Below, piece after piece: positions 9,429 to 17,488 of a stretch of DNA of 56,495 bases (within the stretch, counting starts at the first letter, position 1; each line of letters opens with the position of its first letter). Position numbers and translations under genes: made by a program. The stretch is from Maribacter sp. (lineage in GTDB: Bacteria > Bacteroidota > Bacteroidia > Flavobacteriales > Flavobacteriaceae): the NCBI GenBank assembly GCA_024643345.1, contig JAHENB010000012.1, positions 1 to 56,495 of the forward strand. Reading direction: 5' to 3'. The notes beneath the pieces were generated by a model that saw only the letters and a list, made by a program, of their open reading frames with translations, made no database searches and had not been told where the DNA came from.

Positions 9429-9986
9429 AAAATAGGGTTCAAATGAGGCTACCAAGGGCAGCTTGATTTTGGGGGTTCTTAGCGCCAAAAAGAAGAAACA
9501 GAACTGCCCTAGGCCACTAATATTCTTGTTTTCGGTCCCATTAATAAAACTAGTAAATCTGCATTCACTAATAATGAAATGTAGCCATAAAGATCGCCTT
9601 TGTGGTTTGGAATTAAAATTTAATTGGATAAGGGGTTGGTTTTCAACGTTAAACCTAAAATATTATCCGTAAAAACTCTTCCAGTTAGAGCCCTTAGAGA
9701 TGATTTCAAAGATAGGAAGATGTATTTTTTGGCAGACCAAACTTTGGGAGCCACAAAGTCTTCATTCGTTTTCGCTTGATCAAAGTTTGTGGTTTTTGGG
9801 AACCTAAGACAAAGGTGCTCCCAAAGCATTGAAAGAAAAAGCCGAAACGACTTATTAAGTTTCCTCGTTTATGAATATATTGTGCCATGGCCTCTTTATA
9901 GCTTGGGCCAACAGTGCTATTGGAAAAACAAAGGCTTGATCGATGGGCAAATTCAAAAATTGAAGGATATATTAAATTCAAAATCA
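9429..9986. other. Long intergenic region upstream of the sorbosone dehydrogenase-like gene
   Basis: This divergent intergenic stretch contains overlapping inverted repeats (listed separately). The open frames seen here on both strands have Lys/Phe/Ser-rich, non-conserved-looking products and lack plausible starts, so I do not call them genes. The frame of the dehydrogenase is open upstream of its signal peptide but does not look coding there. Confidence 0.45.
9738..9826. repeat. Overlapping inverted repeats, possible alternative RNA hairpins
   Basis: Three perfect inverted pairs share sequence: CTTTGGGAGC (9742-9751) with GCTCCCAAAG (9817-9826), CCACAAA (9751-9757) with TTTGTGG (9786-9792), and CAAACTTTG (9738-9746) with CAAAGTTTG (9781-9789). 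The first two can nest, and the third competes with both. This gives two mutually exclusive folds about 160 bases upstream of the dehydrogenase start. It could be a leader structure, an operator or a decayed repeat; nothing proves transcription. Confidence 0.4.
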
Positions 9987-11453
9987 ATGCGCTTTAAAGG
10001 TATTTTCATCATTTTATTCGTATTCACTTTAACGAACTGTCGGAATGGAAAATCAACCGATGTAACCAAAACGGAACCCGTTGTTGATAGTCTTTTATTG
10101 TTAGACAGCGAGCACGTGAAAACGGTGGTTGCGCCCAACTTGGATACAGAAAATGGTGGGCTGTTCTTGCCCGACGGATTTGAGGCCCTGGTAGTGGCGG
10201 ATAGTGTGGGGCCGGCCCGGCATTTGGCGGTCAACGTCAATGGCGACATCTACGTGAAGTTACGGGTCGAAACCGGAAACATGGGAAATATGGCACTCAG
10301 GGATACCGACAATGATGGCCGGGCAGATATTTTTCAACGCTTTGGCGATTACCCCAACGATGGCAGTTTTGCCACCGAAATGCGGATACACAAAGGGTAT
10401 TTGTATTTTAGTTCGGAACTGGTCGTTTACCGGCAAAAATTGACGCCCAACGAATTGATTCCGGCGGGGAAGCCAGAAGTGATCGTAAGGGATCCTTATC
10501 CCGTTCGTTGGCACAATGCCAAGTCTCTGGCATTTGATGACAACGGTGGGATGTACGTTACCTTCAGCGCCCCGACCAATGCCTGTGAAGACCAGGCCCT
10601 GACCGGAAATGATCCCGATGCAATCGTCAGAGGAGAATACCCCTGTTCTCAATTGGATATCCTGGCGGGCATCTGGAAATTCGATGAAAATAAATTGGAA
10701 CAAACGCTCGCAGAGGGTCAACGATTTGCAACTGGCATAAGAAGTGTGGTCGCCCTTTCATGGAATGATGGGGACAAAAGTCTCTATGCAGTGAACCATG
10801 GTCGGGACTTTCTGCACAACCATGCCCCGCAATTTTACAGTGAATGGCAAAATGCCGTATTGCCGGCAGAAGAGTTTATGAAAATTAAGGAGGGCGACAA
10901 TTATGGTTGGCCTTATACCTATTACGATCCCTTCAAGCATAAAAGAATGTTGGCCCCTGAATATGGGGGTGATGGTGTGAAAGAGGCAAAGGGTTATTCA
11001 GAGCCCATCATGGGGCTGCCGGCACATTGGGCACCCAATGATCTGCTTTTTTATACGGGTGATCAATTTCCCGAACGCTATAGAAAAGGTGCTTTTGTGG
11101 CCTTTCATGGTTCCACGAACCGCACCCCTTATCCCCAAGCAGGATATATTGTGGCCTTCGTTCCTTTCAAAAATGGCAAACCTACGGACCAATGGGAGGT
11201 GTTCGCCGATGGTTTTGCAGGGGTAGATACCATCGTAAAAATGAACGATGCCCAATACCGGCCCATGGGCCTGGCAGAAGGGCCTGATGGTTCTCTGTAT
11301 ATCTCCGATTCAAAAAAAGGTAAAATCTGGCGGGTATTGTTCAAGGGAGATGCCCAAAATTTTGGGGAAGCACAACTGCTGCGTATGGAAAAGCGAAAAT
11401 CAAGGAGTTATATCAAAACACCCTTGGAAAAAAAAGATCTGTTATCAAATTAG
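9987..11453 (+). CDS. PQQ-dependent sugar (sorbosone) dehydrogenase-like lipoprotein
   Basis: This 488-residue lipoprotein has a signal ending in FTLTNC. The rest is a six-bladed propeller of the soluble PQQ aldose/L-sorbosone dehydrogenase type. Typical elements are LPDGFEALVVAD near the N-terminus, MALRDTDNDGRADIFQRFGD, RWHNAKSLAFDDNGGMYV, FATGIRSVVALSWN, VNHGRDFLHNH, EGDNYGWPYTYYDP, the FHGSTNR loop and GLAEGPDGSLYISDS before the end. It would oxidise sugars outside the cytoplasm using PQQ. No pqq biosynthesis genes are in the window. The start is the ATG beginning MRFKGIFII; the frame is open 66 codons upstream but that part is not signal-like. The cytochrome c lipoprotein gene 2 kb away could accept its electrons, which is inference. 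Confidence 0.85.
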   Translation: MRFKGIFIILFVFTLTNCRNGKSTDVTKTEPVVDSLLLLDSEHVKTVVAPNLDTENGGLFLPDGFEALVVADSVGPARHLAVNVNGDIYVKLRVETGNMGNMALRDTDNDGRADIFQRFGDYPNDGSFATEMRIHKGYLYFSSELVVYRQKLTPNELIPAGKPEVIVRDPYPVRWHNAKSLAFDDNGGMYVTFSAPTNACEDQALTGNDPDAIVRGEYPCSQLDILAGIWKFDENKLEQTLAEGQRFATGIRSVVALSWNDGDKSLYAVNHGRDFLHNHAPQFYSEWQNAVLPAEEFMKIKEGDNYGWPYTYYDPFKHKRMLAPEYGGDGVKEAKGYSEPIMGLPAHWAPNDLLFYTGDQFPERYRKGAFVAFHGSTNRTPYPQAGYIVAFVPFKNGKPTDQWEVFADGFAGVDTIVKMNDAQYRPMGLAEGPDGSLYISDSKKGKIWRVLFKGDAQNFGEAQLLRMEKRKSRSYIKTPLEKKDLLSN

Positions 11454-11630
11454 CCCGTCTCCCGCTCCCTACTTGCACTGCCTAAGGTATGATGGCGGCA
11501 TGGATTCCGTAAAAAAAAACAGAATCAGCAAATACCGATTCATCAAATAAATATTTGTACCTTTTGATAATGTAGCTATTAGTTTGAGCCGTTGTTGCTT
11601 TTTTTCGATACCGTGATAGCCAACCAACCC

Positions 11631-12872
11631 ATGAAAACAAAACACCTCGGTCTGTTTTTTGTCTTTTTTGTATTTTTTCAAAATCTATCTTCACAGGATA
11701 AGGATATACGGCCGACCGTTGAAATCATATTGAGCAAACTATATCAATTTCAAGACTCCATTATTTTATACCCAAGTGCTGTGCAGAATCCTTTGAAAAT
11801 TGGATACCGCGAACACGCCAATGCGTATAGGGAATATCTTAATAAACTCAAAGATATGGAAGCGAAAGAACACCAGTTTACCGGAGAAATTTCTTTCGGA
11901 TTAAATGGCCTGGAAGGGGAGAACAACAATTTGTTCGTGATCAATACAGGATTTTCGTTAGCCAACGGAACCTATCCTTTTGCATTTGAAGTCAGTTCAG
12001 GGGTGTTGGCACAAATACAGAACGGCAGTTTGGAGGAATCGGTTTCCAACCTGGCCATTTCATTCGATTATTTTTTAAAGGAAAATTTGGCACAGCAAGC
12101 CTATGTCTTTGTGAACGGCAACAACAACAGTTTCTTGGGTATCGACCAGCGATACGAAATGGGAGGGGGGGTTGTTTTAAATGCCTATTCAGGAGATAAA
12201 AAGGACGGTATGGCAAAAGACAAGAATAAGAATGGTCTCACCAAAGAAGGGGAAAAGGAAATGAAAGCGCTGGACGAAAACCCGTTTTTTAACAAATCGG
12301 CCGGTACCGCCTATGTTGATTCCCTTTCCAATACAATAGGTGCCAAAGAAGAAAACAAAACATTGGGCAACGCCGGGAACCGATTCAAAAATATTATCAA
12401 GAAAAATTACAGTACCACCCGATTATCGCTTCTGGGCGGGCTAAACTATGAATTGGAACGAACGGCAGATTCATTGCAGTTGTATGACGGGGCCTTGGAA
12501 AGAAAATGGACGTTTGATGCGACCAACCGGTTCAGAATGGTCCTAAGGCCGAGTTTTGTCTGGAAAAACGACAATTTTTCATTTTCCACAAAAGCGTACA
12601 TAAAAATGGGTGTTTTTGGAGAATTCACCAACAAGGTTGAAGAGGGCCCATTTTCGGATACACGGGCTGATTATTGGGTAGATTGGACGAGCAAACTAAA
12701 ATTCGATGTAACGGAAAAGATCGGATTGGAAATAGAATATTACTTCTTTTATGACAACGCCCCCAACCGATTGTATTTTGACATAGCGACCAATGGGGAA
12801 GCTGATCTACAACTTTTTGAAGCCGAAAAGATATTCAGATCCCTTAGTTTCAGGTTCACCTATTCCCTCTAA
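11631..12872 (+). CDS. Exported hypothetical protein, outer-membrane-like
   Basis: This 413-residue protein has a signal peptide (FFVFFVFFQNLSSQ). The mature protein alternates short amphipathic strands with aromatic ends (EISFGLNGL, FSLANGTYPF, SISFDYFLKE-like, YVFVNGNNNSFLG, RFRMVLRPSFVW, FSFSTKAYIKMGVFG, LEIEYYFFYD, LSFRFTYSL). It ends in an aromatic strand, as outer-membrane barrels do. A charged, low-hydrophobicity stretch (about 200-270, KDKNKNGLTKEGEKE) interrupts it. I do not recognise the family. The start ATG was chosen for the signal peptide; 13 codons of open frame lie upstream. It lies 177 bases after the dehydrogenase gene in the same direction. Confidence 0.75.
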   Translation: MKTKHLGLFFVFFVFFQNLSSQDKDIRPTVEIILSKLYQFQDSIILYPSAVQNPLKIGYREHANAYREYLNKLKDMEAKEHQFTGEISFGLNGLEGENNNLFVINTGFSLANGTYPFAFEVSSGVLAQIQNGSLEESVSNLAISFDYFLKENLAQQAYVFVNGNNNSFLGIDQRYEMGGGVVLNAYSGDKKDGMAKDKNKNGLTKEGEKEMKALDENPFFNKSAGTAYVDSLSNTIGAKEENKTLGNAGNRFKNIIKKNYSTTRLSLLGGLNYELERTADSLQLYDGALERKWTFDATNRFRMVLRPSFVWKNDNFSFSTKAYIKMGVFGEFTNKVEEGPFSDTRADYWVDWTSKLKFDVTEKIGLEIEYYFFYDNAPNRLYFDIATNGEADLQLFEAEKIFRSLSFRFTYSL

Positions 12873-12998
12873 GGACATCCTTTGCTATTTTTTGGGTCCG
12901 CCCTTTTATTTTGGGCCGAAGAAGAACCGATGGGACACCGCATCGAATCCTTTGTTACGCAGGGCTCCGTTAGCTGGGATTGATTTTAATCAACAAGC

Positions 12999-13148
12999 AT
13001 GAAAAAGACATGGAAACAGCTCAGGTGTGAATGGCATCAATATTTCATTGAAATACACTTGGTATCCTTGGGGATACTCATTGCGTTTGGGCTCCATAAT
13101 TGGACAGAAGGAAGGCGTCAAAAAAAATCGGAGGTCTGGCCTACCTAG
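12999..13148 (+). pseudogene. DUF6090-like N-terminal fragment (49 residues)
   Basis: The frame from the ATG encodes MKKTWKQLRCEWHQYF, then IEIHLVSLGILIAFGLHNW and TEGRRQKK. This matches the N-terminal membrane anchor of DUF6090-family proteins of Flavobacteriaceae, which have a GILIALQxNNWNE-like signature. Full-length members are about 240 residues. Here a TAG follows after 49 codons and I see no continuation in any frame. It is most likely a truncated remnant, though a small membrane protein is possible. It lies between an intact gene and the duplicated tmRNA end, which fits a rearranged site. Confidence 0.55.
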
Positions 13149-13268
13149 GAAGTAATCAGATTCGAAGGGAAATTGTCGAATGATGCTCAAATTATGATTC
13201 CTACGAGAAAACGGAGGCGAATTAGAACATAAATTTGAAGGTTAGCAAAGGTAACTTTTTCCATTAAT

Positions 13269-13286
13269 CGCGGAGCCGGAGGGATT
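13269..13286. repeat. Near-copy of the tmRNA 3' end, possible old attachment site
   Basis: These 18 bases match the sequence at 13428-13445, covering the T-arm and acceptor end of tmRNA, with one mismatch. The shared core GGAGCCGGAGGGATT is identical. Integrases often use the 3' end of ssrA and leave such a direct repeat at the far end of the inserted DNA. Only about 160 bases separate the copies, so no element is present now. Confidence 0.5.
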
Positions 13287-13320
13287 ACCTACGGTGTTCC
13301 ATGGGTCTCGCAATGTTGCA

Positions 13321-13351
13321 AATAAAAATACCCATTGTAGTCACAATGGGC
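13321..13351 (-). terminator. Rho-independent terminator of tmRNA
   Basis: On the minus strand an 8-bp perfect stem (CCCATTGT with ACAATGGG, 4-base loop, 13331-13350) is followed by TATTTTTATT. It lies 80 bases beyond the tmRNA 3' end, so the precursor would be trimmed. There is no other gene for it to serve. Confidence 0.65.
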
Positions 13352-13429
13352 ATTCTAAAGCTTGCAAAAATACACAAGCAAGCTTGGCATTTTCTCATGC
13401 TTTAGTCTGCTGCGTATTTTTGAGTGTCG

Positions 13430-13825
13430 TGGAGCCGGAGGGATTCGAACCCTCGTCCAAACAAGCAATTACAATGCCTTCTACATGCTTAGTCTTCATT
13501 TGTTTTTCGATGCACGACCGACCGAAAACCGCCTATCGTACACTTAGCTTCTTAAGGTTTTGGTGACACTAGCGAAGCCATAGTGTCCTTATGTTGACAT
13601 TTCTGGTGCCCCTTGATGAACCGCCGCCAACAAGGGCTTTTCAGGGACATCTCGCTTTCCGACCTAGTCGGAACGAGGCTAAATCCTACTGTGATTCGGA
13701 TTAAGCGGCAAGAGCGTAATTAGATTCGCCAATTAAAAGTGTGAAATATGAGATTAACGAGCTGTATCCCAGCGCTCGGCATGCTTACATTCCAATTGGT
13801 CTCGCTGTCAAAACCAGTCGGCCCC
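13430..13825 (-). ncRNA. ssrA: Transfer-messenger RNA (tmRNA)
   Basis: This is a one-piece tmRNA of about 396 bases that rescues stalled ribosomes. The 5' end GGGGCCGACTGG pairs with the 3' acceptor strand CGGCTCC, followed by discriminator A. The T-arm reads GGTTCGAATCC. The tag reading frame at 13730-13701 is GGC GAA TCT AAT TAC GCT CTT GCC GCT TAA, giving GESNYALAA. That fits the Bacteroidota tag pattern GE(N/T/S)NYALAA. The terminal CCA is not encoded: the genome has CGA after the discriminator, so it must be added by the CCA enzyme. A hairpin terminator follows. An 18-bp near-copy of the 3' end lies just downstream. Confidence 0.95.
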
Positions 13826-14331
13826 ATTCGATGAGATTTTAAAAGGATCGAACCCGGCAAAGTATTCCGAATCTTTTCCACTCATGATTTTTTTCAAAGA
13901 ACTATTGTTATTCTATCCGCCATTCATGTACCAATTGCGGTCTGCTAAGATACCCCAAAAAGTATTCCAAAAAAAAAATAGGCCAAGTTGACAGTCGCAT
14001 CCACATCAATTCAAAACCATGATGAGGTTTTTGAAACCCTAATTTCAAGGTTGGTTTATGATATAAATCCAACCCTAAGCGCACAGGGTTGTCATCCCTT
14101 CCAATATTCCATTCGAATCCGTAATTTCATGTTCTTTTTTTTAGTTCATTTGTGTGCATTTTTTGTCATGCCCAATTGCATATTGATATTACTAAAGTCC
14201 ATCCTATTTTAAGCCCTTTGAACGAAGATGCGCCTATTTTAAAACATAAGACAATTCACTGTACTTTCGCAGCGGATTGGCTTTTATAAAAGAAGAACCT
14301 GTTGTACCACATACAAAAATGAACTACGAAA
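13826..14331. other. Intergenic region between tmRNA and the ATP-grasp gene
   Basis: About 500 bases lie here between divergent transcripts. No credible gene is visible; the 74-codon frame at 13988-14212 has a poly-hydrophobic C-terminus, no signal structure and no family. A TACTTTCG box (about 14263-14270) resembles the phylum's -7 element and could serve the ATP-grasp gene. A nine-codon micro-ORF (MNYEIEQCF, 14319-14348) overlaps that gene's TTG start in another frame. Confidence 0.4.
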
Positions 14332-15627
14332 TTGAACAATGCTTCTAAAGATCTAAAAAAATTCCTCTTTATCTCACGCTGGGGAGAGTCGTTGGATATT
14401 GTACTCGCGACCCTCAACGAAGGCAATGCCGTAAAAATGTGTATCGAGGAAAAAAGTTGTCGAGAAATCGGCCATGGTTTTGTACCCAAGGTAAAAGACT
14501 GGCGCAAACACATCGACTGGGCCGATGTGGTAATTTTTGATTATACCGGTAATGGGGAAGAATGTGAAAAATTAAGGGCCTCGGGAAAATTTGTTTTTGG
14601 CGGCACCCCCTATACCGATAAACTCGAATTGGACCGGAATTTTGGACAGGATGAGCTCAAAAAACACAAAATAAACATCTTACCCTTTAAGGAATTCCAT
14701 ACTTTCAAAGATGCCATACGCTACGTGGAAAACCATCCGAATGCCTATGTGATCAAGCCCTCCGGAGAGACCCAGGAATGGAAGCAATTGCTCTTCGTGG
14801 GCAATGATGACGAAGGACTCGATGTGATCAGGATCTTAAAAGCCTACGAAAAATCATGGGGCGATAATTTTGGAACCTTTCAACTGCAACGCAAGGTGAA
14901 GGGTGTTGAAATTTCCATTGCCGCCTTTTTTAATGGCACCCAATTTCTCAGTCCGGTAAATATTACTTTCGAACACAAAAAACTGTTTCCCAAAGAACTT
15001 GGCGTCTCCACAGGGGAAATGGGCACCAGTATGTTCTGGACCAAAGATTCGCCTATCTTCGACCGTACTTTAAAGAAGTTCGAGACCTCATTGGCCAAGT
15101 CCCAATTCCGGGGACATATCGACATTAATTGCATCGTTAACGGCGTAGGGATCTATCCCCTTGAATTCACATCACGCTTTGGCTTTCCCCAAATTTTTAT
15201 TCAAAGGGCGGGCCTTGCCGAACCCATTAGTGACTTGCTCTATGGAGTGGCCAGTGGGGAAAAAAAACAGATACAAGTGAAAAAGGGATTTCAAGTGGGT
15301 GCTTATATCGTGGTACCACCCTTTCCGTACGATGATAAAAAAACCTTTGAACTTTTTTCAAAAGATGCCGTGGTGGTATTCAAAAAAGACAAAATTGAAG
15401 GCGTGCATCCCATGCACGTTAAAAAGGTGAACGACCAATGGCTGATCACTGGAAATACAGGTATCGCCGTTTTGGTGGCCGGTACAGGACTCACCATGCG
15501 CGATGCACAGAAAATGATGTACAATAGGATCAACAATGTGATCATCAATAACGGATACTACAGGACCGATATTGGGGACCGTTGGTTCGAGGATTCCGAT
15601 AAACTCTGGTCTTGGGGACTCCTTTAA
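14332..15627 (+). CDS. PurD-like ATP-grasp ligase
   Basis: This 431-residue protein is related to phosphoribosylamine-glycine ligase. An N-terminal Rossmann-like domain (KKFLFISRWGESLDIVLATL) precedes the ATP-grasp fold. Family features include FGGTPYTDKLELDRNF, YVIKPSGETQEW, GVEISIAAFFNG, and HKKLFPKELGVSTGEMGT, which parallels HK..GxxTGGMG in PurD. The metal/nucleotide region is DINCIVNGVGIYPLEFTSRFGFP. It probably joins an amine to a carboxylate with ATP, but is not the housekeeping PurD: the conserved glycinamide-site segments differ and the context is not purine synthesis. The only in-frame start after an upstream stop is TTG. The next gene starts inside its stop codon (TAATG), so the two are translationally coupled. 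Confidence 0.8.
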   Translation: MNNASKDLKKFLFISRWGESLDIVLATLNEGNAVKMCIEEKSCREIGHGFVPKVKDWRKHIDWADVVIFDYTGNGEECEKLRASGKFVFGGTPYTDKLELDRNFGQDELKKHKINILPFKEFHTFKDAIRYVENHPNAYVIKPSGETQEWKQLLFVGNDDEGLDVIRILKAYEKSWGDNFGTFQLQRKVKGVEISIAAFFNGTQFLSPVNITFEHKKLFPKELGVSTGEMGTSMFWTKDSPIFDRTLKKFETSLAKSQFRGHIDINCIVNGVGIYPLEFTSRFGFPQIFIQRAGLAEPISDLLYGVASGEKKQIQVKKGFQVGAYIVVPPFPYDDKKTFELFSKDAVVVFKKDKIEGVHPMHVKKVNDQWLITGNTGIAVLVAGTGLTMRDAQKMMYNRINNVIINNGYYRTDIGDRWFEDSDKLWSWGLL

Positions 15628-16088
15628 TGGTACAAGATATGCACATCCAGTTTGAGAAACTTCCCGGAAATCCAGAAGCGTTTTTCAATATTTTACCGGC
15701 AGACTGGAAAAAGGAAATCGCCCCGGTCTGGGAACAATATGCCCCCGAAGCCGATATTTACGTACTGATAGACGGGGATCAAATTGTAGCCGGGGGCGTT
15801 GTGGCCCATGGTTTGCCCTTAGACATGGCGCATTTTTTTCATGAAGTTTCAGAATGGGTAGGCCAAGGCTACCGATATATCGGCTACTTATGGGTCATTG
15901 AAAACAGACGGAAGCAGCATTTGGGATCGCTTTGGTTAAGGGAATTGGCAAAACACGATCCCAAAGCGAAGTACTGGCTCACCATAGAAGAGGAAAACCT
16001 AGGCCATTTCTATCTAAGCAACGGCTTCCGTATGGTTAAAAAATTACAAAAGGGCAACATAACAGAATGGCTGTTGGTTAAAGATTGA
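15627..16088 (+). CDS. GNAT-family N-acetyltransferase
   Basis: This 153-residue acetyltransferase has the GNAT fold: YVLIDGDQIVAGGVV (strands 2-3), YIGYLWVIENRRKQHLGSLWLREL (acetyl-CoA loop; RRKQHLG matches the R/Q-x-x-G-x-G/A signature loosely), YWLTIEEENLGHFYLSNGFRMVKKL (last strands, with the N and Y typical of the C-terminal motif). The ATG overlaps the preceding stop by one base, so it is co-translated with the ATP-grasp gene. An upstream in-frame TTG is less likely. Its substrate is unknown; the context suggests an amino-acid-like product of its neighbours. Confidence 0.8.
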   Translation: MVQDMHIQFEKLPGNPEAFFNILPADWKKEIAPVWEQYAPEADIYVLIDGDQIVAGGVVAHGLPLDMAHFFHEVSEWVGQGYRYIGYLWVIENRRKQHLGSLWLRELAKHDPKAKYWLTIEEENLGHFYLSNGFRMVKKLQKGNITEWLLVKD

Positions 16089-16129
16089 CCCTTAAATTAA
16101 ACCCTTGGTCCGGTATTCCAACAAAATGT

Positions 16130-16160
16130 TTTGTCAAGGCCCACGCAACTGTTACATTTG
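16130..16160 (+). promoter_or_regulatory. Promoter of the saccharopine-dehydrogenase-like gene
   Basis: TTTG at 16130-16133, a 19-base spacer and TACATTTG at 16153-16160 match the Bacteroidota consensus TTTG-N17-23-TAnnTTTG exactly. Transcription would start about 20-25 bases before the ATG. The gene can therefore be expressed apart from the two upstream genes. Confidence 0.55.
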
Positions 16161-16187
16161 AAATCAATACAGTCAATACCATACTAT

Positions 16188-17393
16188 ATGAGGTTCGGAA
16201 TCATACGAGAACGCAAAGAGCCGCCCGATCGAAGGGTAGTACTATCACCGGAGGCTTGTCAAAAGATATTGGCCACCTACAAAACCGCCGAGATTTGCGT
16301 AGAACCATCGCCCATCAGAACTTTTTCCGATTCGGAGTACAATTCGAAAGGCATTACCGTCGCTTCAAAAATGGAGGAATGCGATGTGCTTTTGGGGGTA
16401 AAGGAAGTGCCTATCGATGCATTGATCCCGGGCAAAAGATATTTTTTCTTTTCACACACCATCAAGAAGCAATCCTATAACAGAAAGTTATTAAGGGCCA
16501 TATTGGAGAAACGCATAGAACTCTATGATCACGAAGTCATTACCGATTCAAAAGGTATAAGACTGGTGGCCTTTGGTCGCTATGCGGGTATCGTAGGTGC
16601 CTATAACGGATTTCGGGCGCTAGGTTTAAAACAAGATCTTTTCGAGCTCCCAAAGGCAGAATCCTTAAAAGATCTGGAGGCCTTGATCGTCGCTCTCAGA
16701 AAAGTGCAGCTGCCGAACATCAAAATTCTGCTTACCGGTAAGGGAAGGGTAGGTAACGGAGCCAAGGAAATCCTTGATGGCATGCACCTCAAAAAAGTAA
16801 ATGTAGAGGCATTTCTCCATCAGAATTTCCAGGAACCCGTGTATTGCCAGATCGACACTTCGGAATACAATAAGCGCAAAGATGCCAAGCGGGGAAATAA
16901 GCAGGACTTCTTCAAAAATCCACAAGACTACAGCTCTAATTTTTTTCGATTTGCCAAGGTGACCGATTTCTACATCGCCGGCCATTTTTATGGGCAGGGC
17001 GCTCCCTATTTATTCACAAGGGAAGATGCCAAAAATCCTGAGTTTAAGATCAAGGTGGTGGCCGATATCAGTTGTGATGTCGATGGTCCAGTGGCCTCTA
17101 CCATTAGGGCCTCCACCATCGCTGACCCCATTTACGGGTACGATCCGATAACCGAAAACGAAATGGATTATAAAGCGCCCAACGCCATTGCGGTGATGGC
17201 GGTCGACAACCTGCCCTGTGAATTGCCCCGGGATTCGAGCAACGGATTTGGCAATGCATTTCTTAAACATGTCATCCCCTCATTTTTTAACGGAGACCAG
17301 GATGGCATTCTTCAGCGTGCCCGAATGACGCAAAACGGAAAGCTCACCGAACGTTATAGGTATCTTCAGGATTTCGTTGATGGGAAGTCCTAG
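16188..17393 (+). CDS. Saccharopine dehydrogenase-like NAD(P) oxidoreductase
   Basis: This 401-residue protein belongs to the alanine dehydrogenase/PNT/saccharopine dehydrogenase (lysine-forming) group. The N-terminal domain opens with FGIIRERKEPPDRRVVLSPE, with the conserved Arg/Lys substrate residues. The nucleotide-binding site is ILLTGKGRVGNGA. The C-terminal region has VADISCDVDGPVASTIRA and STIADPIYGYDP, which closely parallels the DISCD and TIDDPFxxYDP segments of Lys1-type enzymes. It would form or split a secondary amine between an amino acid and a keto acid. Bacteria of this group usually make lysine by the DAP route, so the true substrate is unclear. The start is the ATG of MRFGII. 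It lies 99 bases after the GNAT gene, with its own promoter between. Confidence 0.8.
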   Translation: MRFGIIRERKEPPDRRVVLSPEACQKILATYKTAEICVEPSPIRTFSDSEYNSKGITVASKMEECDVLLGVKEVPIDALIPGKRYFFFSHTIKKQSYNRKLLRAILEKRIELYDHEVITDSKGIRLVAFGRYAGIVGAYNGFRALGLKQDLFELPKAESLKDLEALIVALRKVQLPNIKILLTGKGRVGNGAKEILDGMHLKKVNVEAFLHQNFQEPVYCQIDTSEYNKRKDAKRGNKQDFFKNPQDYSSNFFRFAKVTDFYIAGHFYGQGAPYLFTREDAKNPEFKIKVVADISCDVDGPVASTIRASTIADPIYGYDPITENEMDYKAPNAIAVMAVDNLPCELPRDSSNGFGNAFLKHVIPSFFNGDQDGILQRARMTQNGKLTERYRYLQDFVDGKS

Positions 17394-17488
17394 GCCAATA
17401 TTTTTTTTCGAAAACACCCAAAGCTTACCTCCAATGCATCGCCTCCGATTTTGAAATGGAAATCAATCAAAATTGTTGCCGACCCTTC

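Noticed and set aside
9706-9987. Minus-strand 93-codon frame upstream of the dehydrogenase gene
   Set aside because: It overlaps the dehydrogenase start region, has an odd Ser/Phe/Lys-rich composition and no family; the inverted repeats explain the region better.
13269-13290. A possible second tRNA-like gene at the copy of the tmRNA end
   Set aside because: Only 18 bases match; no cloverleaf partner strands are present.
13988-14212. 74-codon frame in the tmRNA/ATP-grasp intergenic region
   Set aside because: No homology, no plausible signal or start context, and the product ends in a low-complexity hydrophobic run.
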